From Ceratorhiza oryzae-sativae (taxonomy: Eukaryota; Basidiomycota; Agaricomycetes; Cantharellales; Ceratobasidiaceae), in assembly GCA_030998015.1 (NCBI GenBank), contig JARWMV010000232.1, positions 1,860,001-1,924,000 of the forward strand: a stretch of 64,000 bases of DNA, given 5' to 3'. Shown piece by piece: positions 12,848 through 23,544 of this stretch. How positions within the stretch are numbered: position 1 is the stretch's first letter; each line of letters begins with the position of its first letter. Both the position numbers and the translations under genes were made by a program. Below the pieces are notes generated by a model. That model had not been told where the DNA came from and searched no databases. It was given only the letters and a program-made list of their open reading frames with translations.

Positions 12848-15800
12848 CTAGCAGCTGCGCTCGTCGGCCGAGCGACGGGATGAAGTGTGATTATCTACAC
12901 CAAAGTAAGTCGAAAGCACTGCGGAAGACATCGGAGTCCCGTCTGCGGGCGTGGTGGGGAAATCAGATATGGGGCGGTCCATGCCGGGACGGTGAATGCC
13001 AGCCGAGGCAGGAGAAAGGAAACCACCATCTTGTGGAGTGTGGGTGAAAGGTGATGGGAAGGCAGGGTGATTGAGAGGTGTGTTGGGCGAGCTAGACGCG
13101 ACCGAGGCGTCATAGTCGTACATGTCGATGAGCGAGAGTGCGGTTGAATGTGGGCGGCTCGCATCGTTGACGCCGAGCAAGTCGACTTGAGCCGAGCGGA
13201 CAAAGCCAAAAGTGAGATTCTCTGATCGAGTTCAAGATGATGTCAGACAATGATGGCCGATGTGTCCATTAAACTCGCTTACCATTAGTGGCACGCTGAC
13301 TCGAAGTGGTGAATACTGAACGTTCAGACTGGGTATCCGAGTCATGAATGCTCTCGGGTACGTCCTGATACGAATGAGAGTGGCTCGACTCAACGGCCGA
13401 ACGGGGAACAATGGGCGAAGCAACAACGGGGGCAGGTGGCAAAGGCGACGTGGCGCTCGTGGGAGATGGGGTGCCCGGTGCGAGATCGATCCGGAGTGGG
13501 GTCTTGTCTGACTGCTGATTCGTCTCTTGCCTTCGCTCCCACAACGGTTGTGGTTCGCCGTATTGACTGGCGATCGGACGGCCAAACGTCCAGTCCTCTT
13601 GGTCGTGGTATCCCTCTATGATTTCTCGGCCATACTCTTCATTGTCCGACGCCATGGCTTCCTCAAGGTTAGGCTCGTCCGGTGGCGAGCCCTCCTGGCT
13701 GCTGGGCAATCGAGACAAATTCCGAACAGGGCTCGGGCGATAAAAGATGCCCCGCAAAGATTCAATATCATCAATGCTAGCGAGGGGCTTAGGGCTTGAG
13801 AACGAAGAGGAAGAGCTCTCGTGTGAGAGCATGGGTGAAACAGCTGTCCCTGCGAGCGCAGGGTCGACCATTCCGCTCGAAACGCGGGTCAACACACCAC
13901 GCCTCGACGCAGGAGACAAACTATCCAACAAGGAGAAAGGCGATTGCGCGGACCCCATAGGAGAGATGGCCTTTTCCGACTCCACAGGCGGCTGGAGCTC
14001 CGATTCAGCCGGGGCACTTGGTTCTTGCTCACGTTCCTCCTCTGGCTCCTCATCCACGGGTGCATCCCCCACTTCTTCAAGCTCGCTCGGAGGACCAAAC
14101 GCGGACCCCCTCATCGATGCCCCAGCGAGCGCAGACGAACCCGACACCTTGCGGCCACCAACCCTGTGCATCTCGACCCCGTGATCGTTGACCGAGCTAC
14201 CGAGCCCGCTATCGCCACTCCCCCGGCGCCGGTCCCATTCGCGCGCGCTCGAGCTCACGACCGACTTGAGCATCGCGTTTTCAAACATACGTTGCACTCG
14301 CCAGATGCTGTGCTCAACATCACCGGGCGGGTCACGAATGGATGCTGTGGCTCGGATGATGTGCTGCTCTTACTCGGTCCAGACGACGGGAACTTCATCT
14401 GCAGCGGAGGTAAATCCTTGGTGGATGGAACAGGTGGCGCGCTTTTACTCGGTCGAAGGATATGGTTCGGTTCGTCTAGGCGAGCGCGTTCGGTGCTCCC
14501 CGAGCTGCGCGGGGGATGCCTATGACGAGTCGCGATCGTCTCGGGGCCGATAGGCACAGGAGCCTCGATCGCAGGGTGAGCACCTGCTCGATTCGAAAAC
14601 GGATGGTTGGACAAAACAAGTGCCGCGCCGCCCGGAGAAGACAAGGCGAGGCCAATAGTCGAGTCGCCAGGCGAGGGTGGGGGTTGCGCGGGATGCAACA
14701 TTGCATGATTCGGTCCGGGAGACAACCTCTGCTGGGCCGGACGGCCGCTCGACCCGGCAACACCAAACCCAGCAGACACGGGCGGCGGAGGCGGGGGCGC
14801 ACGCGCTCGGTGGGTATCCCCAGTCGGAATCGGTCGGATATCTATCACAGGATAATCTTCAACCACAGGCCGTCTCGCCCCACGCAATACCCCCTCACTT
14901 GATTGAACCGTGTGCCCACCATTTACATCGTCGCCCAACGAGCTCGCCGAACGAGAGCCACAGACAACACGCTGGCCCCACGAATCGGCACGGCTGTGAG
15001 CGCGAGAGACGACCGAGCCCGACGCGCCGCGAGCATGTGACGTTACCGAGATTGATCCTTGGGTAGCCACACGACGGTGTGATGAGGAAACAGATACAGA
15101 GGGCGCATGGCCATGTCCTTGAGAAAGAGCGGTCGCCGCGAGCATCTCAACACTGCGCTTGAGCTTGAGCGTGCCCCAACCAGACTCGCCGTTTCCGCCG
15201 ACCGTCTCTCGTCGGGGTCTCGAGCCGCCGACCCGTGCACCGCCAATCCGCGACTGAGAACGAGACAAGCTCCGTGTGCGGTTGTTGAGCAAACTGCTTT
15301 GTCCCAACGCGTTCCATTCTTCTCGGTCCTTTTCGAGCTGGTCCCGATCTCGCAGAACCTCGGCAACAGTCTTGAACTTGGCTTCGTCCGGTCGCTCTTG
15401 TTCTTGCTCTTTTTCCTTGGTCGAAGTGCGCCCGTCGCTGTGTATGCGAGCCCGCGGGAAACAGGCCAAGCCCTTTAGTCCGCCCTCACCCACGACGACA
15501 GATGCACGCTTCGCCGCATCTTCATCGTCTTCGCCAGGGCTCGGTGGGGGCGTAATCTCGTGCGCCTTGAACCGTGGACGGGCAAAGATCAACGCGTCGC
15601 AAATCGTGCGCACCTCGAGTCCAGTCGTCCCGGCCGAAGCAGACGTTGGAGCGGCTACAGACCCAGGGACAGCACCCGCGCTCCTCGGGATGCGTGCGCC
15701 TACACCAGCTGGGAGGCTCAGCTCGTTGTTGGACACCTGACGTAGAATCGCGGCTGGCGCCGATGTCGGTATATGCACTCTCAGTTCGGGTGTGGACATG

Positions 15801-16917
15801 CTCGGCTTGAGCGACGACTTGAGTTTCAACCCAATCGGACGAGGTGGGACAGGCGGCTTGCCTGTACCCCCCGTCGTAGTCGTCGTTGTGGTCGAGACTG
15901 AGCCAAATCGAGTCTCGCGCACGGGTCCGCTCGTCGCCGCGTATGGATGTGAGCGCATATCATACTGTCCGCGCAAACCCAGATTCGAATCCGACGAACG
16001 CTCTTGTGCACGACCGCGCCGTGTTCGTCCACAACTGAACCGTCCTGCTCTCCGGAAGGTTTACCCAGGAGACTAAGGGACGGAGGCAACAATGTTGGTC
16101 GGATCTTTTCCCTCTCGCGCGCATCCAGGTCCAGGAACGCGCCGCTCTCGCGGTAGCCCACCCGTGTTTCGGCGGCAGATCCAAATGAGCTGACCAGTCC
16201 GGGCTGGTACGTTAATGTCCGTTTGCGCACCGGCGCGGGGTCGGGGACGGGACTCGAGGCAATAGTGCGTACCCATGGCGTCGACAAGGACGCAGAGGCC
16301 GTGTGACTCCGGGGTGGGGGCGAACCGGTATGCATCCTGAACGGATGACTCGCAAACACGAGCGGCGGGTCAGACGTCTTTCCGGTCGAGACGGTCGAAT
16401 CGTCCGTGGGCGGAAAGGTGTAGCCCAGGTCGATCGAGCCAGGAAGCGGCAAGCTGCCTGGACCTCGCGTGTGGGCCGAGTTTGCGCCCATCGTATGGGC
16501 CGAGTGCGCACCAAACGTAAAATCCGACTGGACCGACGAGCGCTCCCTATCCCGGTCCCTATGTTCCCGATCCCGCTCCGGGGCTGGATAAGCTCCGACG
16601 CCTCCACCGGTGTCGAGTGCGACATACGAGCGCTGTGATTTCCGCTTGGCGTCGCGGGAACGGCTGCGAGAGTGCTCCCGTGGGATACGTTCGTGCGATT
16701 CGGACTTGGACTTGGAGCGTGTGCGAGCAGATGCCGGCACGGCTTTTGGTTGTGGGAGCTCTGCAGCAAACGGATGGCGGGTGGGGGCTGGGGGCGCGGG
16801 CTCGATGGGTCCGTCGTATGGCAGGAACCAGTCGGACTCGGTCGAGCTCGCGGTGTGGACCATCACTGGCGCACGGATGATAGCGGAAAGGCGGGAGAGC
16901 GGGTTGGCGAAGCTCAT
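12848..16917 (-). CDS. Large Ser/Pro-rich, mostly disordered protein of unknown function
   Basis: Not recognised. Four long exons on the minus strand share a consistent reading: 16917 to about 16065, about 16000 to 14455, about 14380 to 13283, and about 13230 to 12848, roughly 1,300 residues. The start MSFANPLSRLSAIIR precedes an Arg/Ser/Glu-rich tract (HSRSRSRDAKRKSQRS) and long low-complexity Ser/Pro/Gly/Thr stretches. A few segments look ordered: GLEVRTICDALIFARPRFKA followed by HEITPPPSPGED (near 15620-15520), an acidic/basic helical stretch KFKTVAEVLRDRDQLEKDRE (near 15390-15330), and EQHIIRATASIRDPPGD leading into SIWRVQRMFENAMLKSVV (14380-14270). The last can only be read if an intron of about 70 nt is removed at about 14450-14380. 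The C-terminus includes LIDMYDYDASVASSSPNTP. The composition suggests a scaffold or regulatory protein with many phosphorylation sites, but that is inference. It converges tail to tail with SMC1. Confidence 0.7.
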
Positions 16918-17500
16918 TTCTGCAGTGGCCGACGAACACTAGCAGGGCAAACGAGAAAGGGGGAGGGTGGCAGAGGGATGTTGAAGCGTCTGGCGGGTAT
17001 GAATACGAAAAGAGCTGGCGAAAGCAGGCAGTGATGGGCGTTGTCGATCATGAGCGACGCGTGGTGAAAACCGCGAGATGACTTACCACACGGTCAAAAG
17101 ACGCCAATAAAAAAAGATTAAGTACAGCCTGGTGTTCAAAGTATAAACAGCCTGGGCGACGCGTCGGGTGAGTTTGTGTACGAGCCCGACGCGGATGACG
17201 TACGGTGAAAAAAAAGGCGGTGAGAACGAGAGCTGCGACCGGATCGCACGCGCAGGCGGGAATCGAGGTCGGGGGGAGCAGTATATAGAGTACGGCCTGC
17301 GCGTGGGCCCTGCAGCGGGCAGAGAGCGAGAGAAAGTTGGAACAACAGACGGTGATCACTGGCTTCAAGAACTCCATCCTTCCTCGTATAGCAAATTCGT
17401 ACGTCAGATCGGCTGACACATCTTCGCGTTTCAGGCATGGGTTCAGCCCTGCCATTTAATTTGCCCCAATTCATTCCATTAACACACATGTATGCTGCCT
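16918..17500. other. Upstream region of the disordered-protein gene; no gene seen
   Basis: This stretch holds the presumed promoter and leader of the minus-strand gene that starts at 16917 and the 3' flank of the phosphatase gene. It is GC-rich in the middle, with short overlapping open frames only and no recognisable domain. Confidence 0.4.
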
Positions 17501-18805
17501 CTAGTCTGCTATCTCCGTGTTCTTCACCGCCAGCGCCTGCTCCGCCGTCTTACGTCCTTCAACCACATCCCGTACAATGGGCAGCGCGTCTTCAAACGTT
17601 CTGGAACCAAAACATCAGTCCTCCGCCCCACTTCCAGAAGGCCCAAACCCAACACGTACCTGAACAGAATATGACCAATCCCCTCCTTCTCACAATACAC
17701 AGCTAGGTCGTTCTCGCCCTCTGCCTTGTCATTCTTCACGAACAGAACATCCGCGTGTCGCGCCGCAGACATATCTAGACACTCGCATTCAGTCGGGTAT
17801 CCACCAACGCCACGATCCATACCTGAGACCCCATCACCAAAGAAGAACAAAGTTGGTCTGTGGGGCAGCTCGCGATACGGCAAGATCGCCCGCGATTTGT
17901 CGTGGCCAAACCCACTGCAACAAAACCTCGGCGATCAACTACCCCGCATACGTCAAGACCAACGAACCCACCTCTCGGGATGACGATACACAATGTGCCA
18001 TGACCCATCCGCCTCGATACGTACATCGTTCGAGATGATGTCAATCGTCCGCGCGTCCTCTTCTCCTATCAAGTTGGACAACACCGCGCGGATAAGTGGA
18101 GCCATCCCGCTGCGCGCCAAAATCCAAGTTTGTTCCGCATTTCAGCCGGCAGAGAGGATGGAAAACGTACCTGGAAACGATAATAAACGGAACCCCATTA
18201 GCCTTGCACCATTGGAAAAACTCCTTGAACCCCGTATCGAGCTGGATATCTGCGTTCAAATAAAATAAAAAGATAGGATCAGTTCTTCCGTTGGCCGGCT
18301 AGAATGCCGAGGACGTACTTTTCTTCAGGAGCTCCTTGCACTCTTCAAACGGCATGTGCACGCTGTCGAGCATCTCCCTGAACGAGTCGCTGTACCAGAA
18401 CGCCATTAACGTCGCCTTCCTGGATCTTCCTGGATGCTAATGGCATAGCATATCTCACCGGAAAGTCATATTCCCCACCAGAACCTCCTTATTCAGCTCG
18501 CGTCTATCCGGAGCTAGCATCAACGCTAAATATGAAGGCTGCCATTGCGCCGAGTACTCGCCGCCTTTCGAACCCAAATCCGACGTTGTCCGTCAAGTCT
18601 ACAAGCCGCGTATAAGCCGTCTTTTTCATGCTCAATGAAAAATCCAAAACTCACAGTCATTCGAATCGAAATTCGTTATGGTGCCATCCCTGCGACACGT
18701 TTAGTCAACCACAAAAGCGGCACGGAGGAGGATTTGGATATACCAGTCACTGAGGACGACAAATTTGGCGTCCTTGTGCAAGGGTGGGTAAGGCAATGCG
18801 CTCAT
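17501..18805 (-). CDS. HAD-superfamily phosphatase, PYP1-like (yeast YNL010W family)
   Basis: HAD-type phosphatase of the phosphoserine-phosphatase-like branch, the family of yeast Pyp1, reported to act on polyol phosphates. The start at 18805 reads MSALPYPPLHKDAKFVVLSD. HAD motif I, split by an intron, gives SDWDGTITNFDSND (18750-18650); the usual DxD is kept, with Trp in place of the first-loop Phe. YLTDNVGFG follows, then RELNKEVLVGNMTFR. Motif II lies in DTGFKEFFQWCKANGVPFII (18235-18170). The motif III/IV region reads SGFGHDKSR, then LFFFGDGVSD (near 17850) and SAARHADVLFVKNDKAEGE (near 17760). The last exon encodes TFEDALPIVRDVVEGRKTAE and ends TEIAD at 17501. The join between GFG and RELNK is uncertain: the intervening bases read in a second frame, and a 71-nt intron starting GTTCG is the neatest solution. 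Confidence 0.85.
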
Positions 18806-18891
18806 CTTGGTCGGCTGTGAGAGAAATGGCCGCCTGGCAGCGCTCTTGACTGGTTTGCGATGAAATGAGCCCTAGGACCCTGGATCGAGGT

Positions 18892-18897
18892 CACGTG
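18892..18897. promoter_or_regulatory. CACGTG palindrome upstream of the HAD phosphatase gene
   Basis: A perfect CACGTG lies 87 nt before the start codon at 18805. Fungal bHLH factors (Cbf1/USF-like, Ino2/4) bind this core. Similar sites occur before several other genes in the window. Confidence 0.3.
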
Positions 18898-19089
18898 GAT
18901 ACCGCGTCTCTGACGCATATACTCAGGTATGTAAAGTGTCATACCACACTATCTCGACTCAGCCGCCGACACATTTACGCCATGTAGAAAAGGAATCAAA
19001 ATTAAAGGGAATAAAACTACACAACACCATCCTACGTCTTGCCGCTATTACGAATCATAAGCTTCTCAGCAGCTTCAGATGAATCAAGC

Positions 19090-21791
19090 TCACCATCCAC
19101 AACTCGAATGCCCCTCGCACGAGGGCTCAGGAGTACAATATACACTTGCACTATGAGAAGAGCTAGGGGGACTAAACGAGTATACCGAGCATGAATTTAA
19201 TGATATCATCCGGAGCGACGCTGATCCAGGCATCCCTCCAGAACGCGGGCTGGTTGGATCCAATATAGAGTTGAAGTTGCGATGTTGAGAGTGAATGTTA
19301 GCTGAGAACAAGCGGACCACCTGCGCATCGAGAAGTTGCTCTGGTGCGACCGAGACAGGCGGAACCCAAGGCGAAACCTATTTGAGGATGATACAGCATT
19401 GTGTTGGTTACCTCGAAGCCAGCGTTGGTACTTACCTGCCTTTCCGAATCAAAATTTTGGACATGAGTAGGGCATTCTGAGAGTTAATGAACATTAGTTC
19501 GTCAGCGTTGGCAGCCTCTAAACCCTTGCCTTCAGGTTCCCTGAAACTTTCTTGAGGATAAGGTAGTAACCGCAAGCGTTGGATTTCCCGCGCTAATTTA
19601 GACATTCTACTCCGATCCCATGGATACCAGCTCCAGCACGAATCAACTATCAAATTCCACATATTGTCTGAGAGTGTATCGATTATCAATGGCCGTTGAG
19701 GCAGTATTCGTTTGGCGATTTTGAGGATGACTTGGTTGTCATTTTGGCATTCGTTATAAGGGACTTGTCCCGTGAGAACCTCTAATTTATCTGTTAGCAC
19801 TGAGTGCAACTCCAAGGGAGGGTAGGACAGACCAAGACACAACATCCCAAAGGACCATATATCTATATTTATTATTATTATTATCAGAAATCAACAAACG
19901 AGTGCTGATGTGCGTTTTCTACTAGCCGTGAGATTCAGTAAATTTATCAAAGGAAAAAAGATGCCTTCCAGGGTCAACGGCCTCGGCTGGACTCGGTATG
20001 TTGAGTAGTTCCTATTTGGTTCATTCATCAGGTGACTCACGAGCCATCCACCGTAAGGAGCCGGATTCAATTAATTCGGTCCTTGCGCCCGATATACCTT
20101 CATGCTGAGCAAACATTGGGATTATTCCAAAATTTCCGAGGACGGGCACCCCAGCTGGTGATACTAGTACATTTACCTAACGGAATACGACGAGAGTAAG
20201 TTTTACATATCACCTCAATGATATGTGACTGACTGCGCGCAAGTTACCATGAATAAGGGAACTAGTATGCAAAAATTCGATTCCACTGGCAATCGCGCTG
20301 AGAAGGCTGGAAAGCTACAATTTAGTACCAGTCCCAGAACTGGAAGCCCTACGGACGAACCTCAAACGATCACAGCTCGGATTCCTTTGTATGTAGCCAA
20401 GTAGGTCGCCATTGTTTGTGCAAGGAATGACCCAAAACGAAACGATACCCATAAAATAAATTCCGTAGTAGTATTGGGTGTTGGGGTGGTCGAGGTGGCA
20501 CCACTTAGGTGCTTCTTGCAGTAGTAGCTGTGCGTAAAACGTCTGTGAAACCCGTCATTTGCAAACTGTAAATTACCAACATTCTCAGCTCGTTCGCTTC
20601 GGACGCGATGCATAGGCCTTAGCACGACTCTTTCACCTCCAATCAATTGACCTTCGTAGATTCTGGTGGTCGTGCATTTACCAACGTCCCTGATCTCGGC
20701 CAATTGTCCAGTTACTGCCCTTGCGTCAGCAATTACTTCTGTTGAAGAAACAACGGGTTGTGTGAACTTACAGTCAGGGGGAGGGACAGCAAATCCAGTT
20801 TTGCGATAGATAATGCTGAACGCTTCTTGAACTTTTTTCGAATAGCTTGTCCCGTGTGGCTCACGCCGGAGTGTCTGGAGCACCCCACACAATCGGTATT
20901 CGCAATCCGTCGCGATTTTTTACTTTCTCACCTCCTGAAGAGGCTTTAGGAGCCTTTTTGCAAGTGATGGGGCCGTTGTGCAAATATCTTCCATGCAGGG
21001 AAACAACTCTTGGCACCTAAATGGATTACGTTAAGAACTAACCCTTTATTCAGCAAGAGAGTGGACAGACATCTGCTTGACTTCCGTTAGGCCTTTTTGA
21101 TGATCCAAGGCTCTCTTGCGTAGTTTTTGATCGAGTTTACGAAAGGAGACCAACTCGAACTCCATCAAAATGATTTAATACCAATGGCCAAGGCGGTTGT
21201 CAAACAACATACGTAGTATTTTGCCACAAACTGGTCCAGTTCCTTATTAAAGTCATCAATGAAAAAACCAATCTCGGCTTGATGTACTATGGAGTGGATG
21301 CGACTAGCGTAAAGTGAATCAATAAACACGTCTCAGCAACATTTGAAAATATACTCTAAGGCGGCCCATTTAGCGGCGTGCTGTATATTACCCGCCAATA
21401 TCCTAGCTAGCTGAATCTATCAAATAATAACGGAGTTTTGGCTAATGAGGCTCACAGAGACAAGGTTGAACGTGAACTTGTATCGATTGCACTGATTCGG
21501 ATCATTTTGGCGCAGCGTTTCATCAAGCGCATGTAACGTCGCTATGATCAACCAGGTTGGTTGGATGTGCGCTTAGTTCAGAGGTCATAGACATACTTGA
21601 TGAACTTTCAGAAGTTGGGATAGCTGGTCGAGCGCATCAAGGTTGTTTTCAATTCTCGAGTGCTCCTCTGAAAATATTGGCATCTGATGAGGTGGCGTTA
21701 AGGTGTTGTGGCGGATTTCATTGGGAATGTCAAAGTCCAAAAGGTCTTCCACAGACATACCCGCCATTTTATTCAGTGAAGGATCAAACAA
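19090..21791 (-). CDS. Kinase-like protein with degenerate catalytic motifs (pseudokinase) and helical N-terminal region
   Basis: The C-terminal half is a protein-kinase fold assembled from several exons. The N-lobe has TRIYEGQLIGGERVVLRP (about 20660-20620), where the VAIK lysine is Arg. Then come HPNTQYYYGIYF and NNGDLLGYIQRNPSCDRLRF (about 20490-20350) and AIASGIEFLH (near 20300). The catalytic loop reads LIHGNLRAVNVLVSPAG (Asp of HRD replaced by Asn), and the metal-binding loop reads LGNFG (DFG replaced by NFG, near 20130). SGSLRWMAPE, DIWSFGMLCLE and LTGQVPYNE follow, plus a C-lobe to about 19450. All three catalytic positions are therefore changed, pointing to an inactive fold. The N-terminal part (about 21560-20900) is predicted helical: TLHALDETLRQNDPN, ILAGNIQHAAKWAALD, then SIVHQAEIGFFIDDFNKELD, and a basic helix RKLDQKLRKRALDHQ. 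The fold (TKL-like, agaricomycete-expanded) is known; helical-bundle identity is inference. The first exon and the Ser-rich C-terminal tail (after about 19430) are uncertain. Confidence 0.65.
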
Positions 21792-22103
21792 TCGTGAAAG
21801 AAGTGTAATGTTGTGGGGAGGGGGTGCTTATGGAGGCTTTGCCCAAGGCGCATCAACGCTGTGAGCAAGGGCTGTGCACTACGTGCGCTCGGCGCTCAAA
21901 CCACGGGAATCGAGCGGAGTGTTGTCCAATGCTACGCAATACGAATCTTGGACCGGTTTATGGAGACAAACGGTCGCTGCAGCGCAGAATATGTCCGGGC
22001 CGGTGTGTCAGTCAGCCCATTTCCAATCTGCCTTGGCACCCCACGGGCCGCCCAGACCGGCCAAGTGACGAATCAGGTCGCGATCGGTTTGAAATATCAC
22101 CCA

Positions 22104-23450
22104 ATGCCGAAGACAATAGCCAGCACAATAAAGACGGGTCTCGCACTCCTCGCCCTAGCTTGCGCATATTCGTACTTGACCACCACACCCCCTCTCACCA
22201 GCACGATGTCCAACGTTCCTCTCGTCAAGCTCAACAACGGCGTTGAGATCCCTGCTATCGGCCTTGGTGAGTGGGATACGATCGCGATTCGACGTACGGT
22301 GCTAACCCCGCGTGCAGGAACCTGGCAGTCCAAGCCCGAAGAGGTTGTCAACGCTGTCGACCATGCGCTGAAGATTGGGTACAGGCATATCGACTGCGCG
22401 TTTGTAAGCTGAATATCCTCTGTACGTCGATCACGGCTCATTGGTCGATTAGGCGTACGGAAACGAGGCGCAAGTCGGAGAAGGGATCAAGAAATCTGGC
22501 GTTCCTCGCTCCGAAATATTCATCACTAGCAAAATATGGTCGACATACCATCGTCGCGTTGAGGAGTCCTTGAAACTGACTCTCGAAGCACTTGGTACGG
22601 ATTATCTTGACAGTTAGTTGCATTATCCTACCCATAGTGTGTTATTCCAACACTTACATCGACCAATAGTGCTGCTTATGCATTGGCCCGTCCCCCTCAA
22701 CCCCAATGGTAATCACCCACTCTTCCCAACGCTTCCGGACGGGACCCGCGACGTCGACAAGGAATGGACTATTGCCCAAACCTGGGCTCAACTCGAAGCC
22801 GTTCTGGCTTCGGGCAAAGTCCGCGCCATCGGAGTCTCCAACTTCTCCGAGCTCAAGCTCAACGAGATCTTGCCGACCGCAAAGGTTATTCCTGCAGTCA
22901 ACCAGGTCGAGCTTCACCCGTACAACCCTCAGCTCAAGCTCGTCAAGTTTTGCGAGAGCAAGGGAATCAAGATGCAGGCTTACTCTCCCCTGGGGTCGAC
23001 CAGTAGCCCGATGCTCCAGGACGAAGTCATTCTTGAGATTGCCAAGAAACACAACACGACGGCAGCGGCGGTATGTGTATAGTCGTTTTTTTCCATTTTT
23101 ATACAAACTAAAGTTCGTGATACAGGTTCTCATTGGGTATCATGGTTAGTAGAATGATCAATTTTGATACAGCCATGACTAAGATTATCCTCTGTTCGCA
23201 GTCGCCAAGGGCCACATCGTCTTGCCTAAATCTGTGACCGCTGAGCGCATCGAGTCCAACCTTAAAGCAGCTGCTCTGGACGCGTCGGATGTCGAGAAAC
23301 TCGACTCGCTTGCTGCGTCTGGGAAGCAGCAGCGCTTCATCAAGCCTGCATGGCGTAAGTTTTCATTCAATGACGCGTCTCGGGGGATATCGCTAACCCA
23401 ACTTCACTTCGTTTTAAGCGATCGTTCTCGGTTTCGAAGACTGGAAGTAG
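22104..23450 (+). CDS. Aldo-keto reductase (AKR family)
   Basis: NADP(H)-dependent (beta/alpha)8 reductase of aldehydes and sugars. Exons give [17 protein letters not shown], then [20 protein letters not shown] and YRHIDCAF (catalytic Asp), [19 protein letters not shown] (catalytic Tyr), [13 protein letters not shown] (catalytic Lys), [13 protein letters not shown] (catalytic His), [35 protein letters not shown], and the cofactor-binding [17 protein letters not shown]. The gene ends IVLGFEDWK at 23448-23450. All four tetrad residues are present. The ATG at 22104 adds about 34 residues with a hydrophobic segment ([15 protein letters not shown]) before the conventional start MSNVPLVKL at 22206. 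A membrane anchor or signal peptide on one isoform is possible; otherwise 22206 is the real start. The AKR12/Gcy1-like group is a reasonable placement; the substrate is unknown. Confidence 0.88.
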
Positions 23451-23544
23451 ACGCATTTGGTGTATGGGCCGTAAATAATTGTGTATTTAGTAAACGCTTA
23501 TTGAAAGATTTGAAATATTCGCTTGTTGCGCATACAGTCTCTTT

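Noticed and set aside
21813..22103. Upstream extension of the aldo-keto reductase open frame
   Set aside because: The frame stays open by chance before 22104; it shows no conserved sequence and includes the likely promoter.
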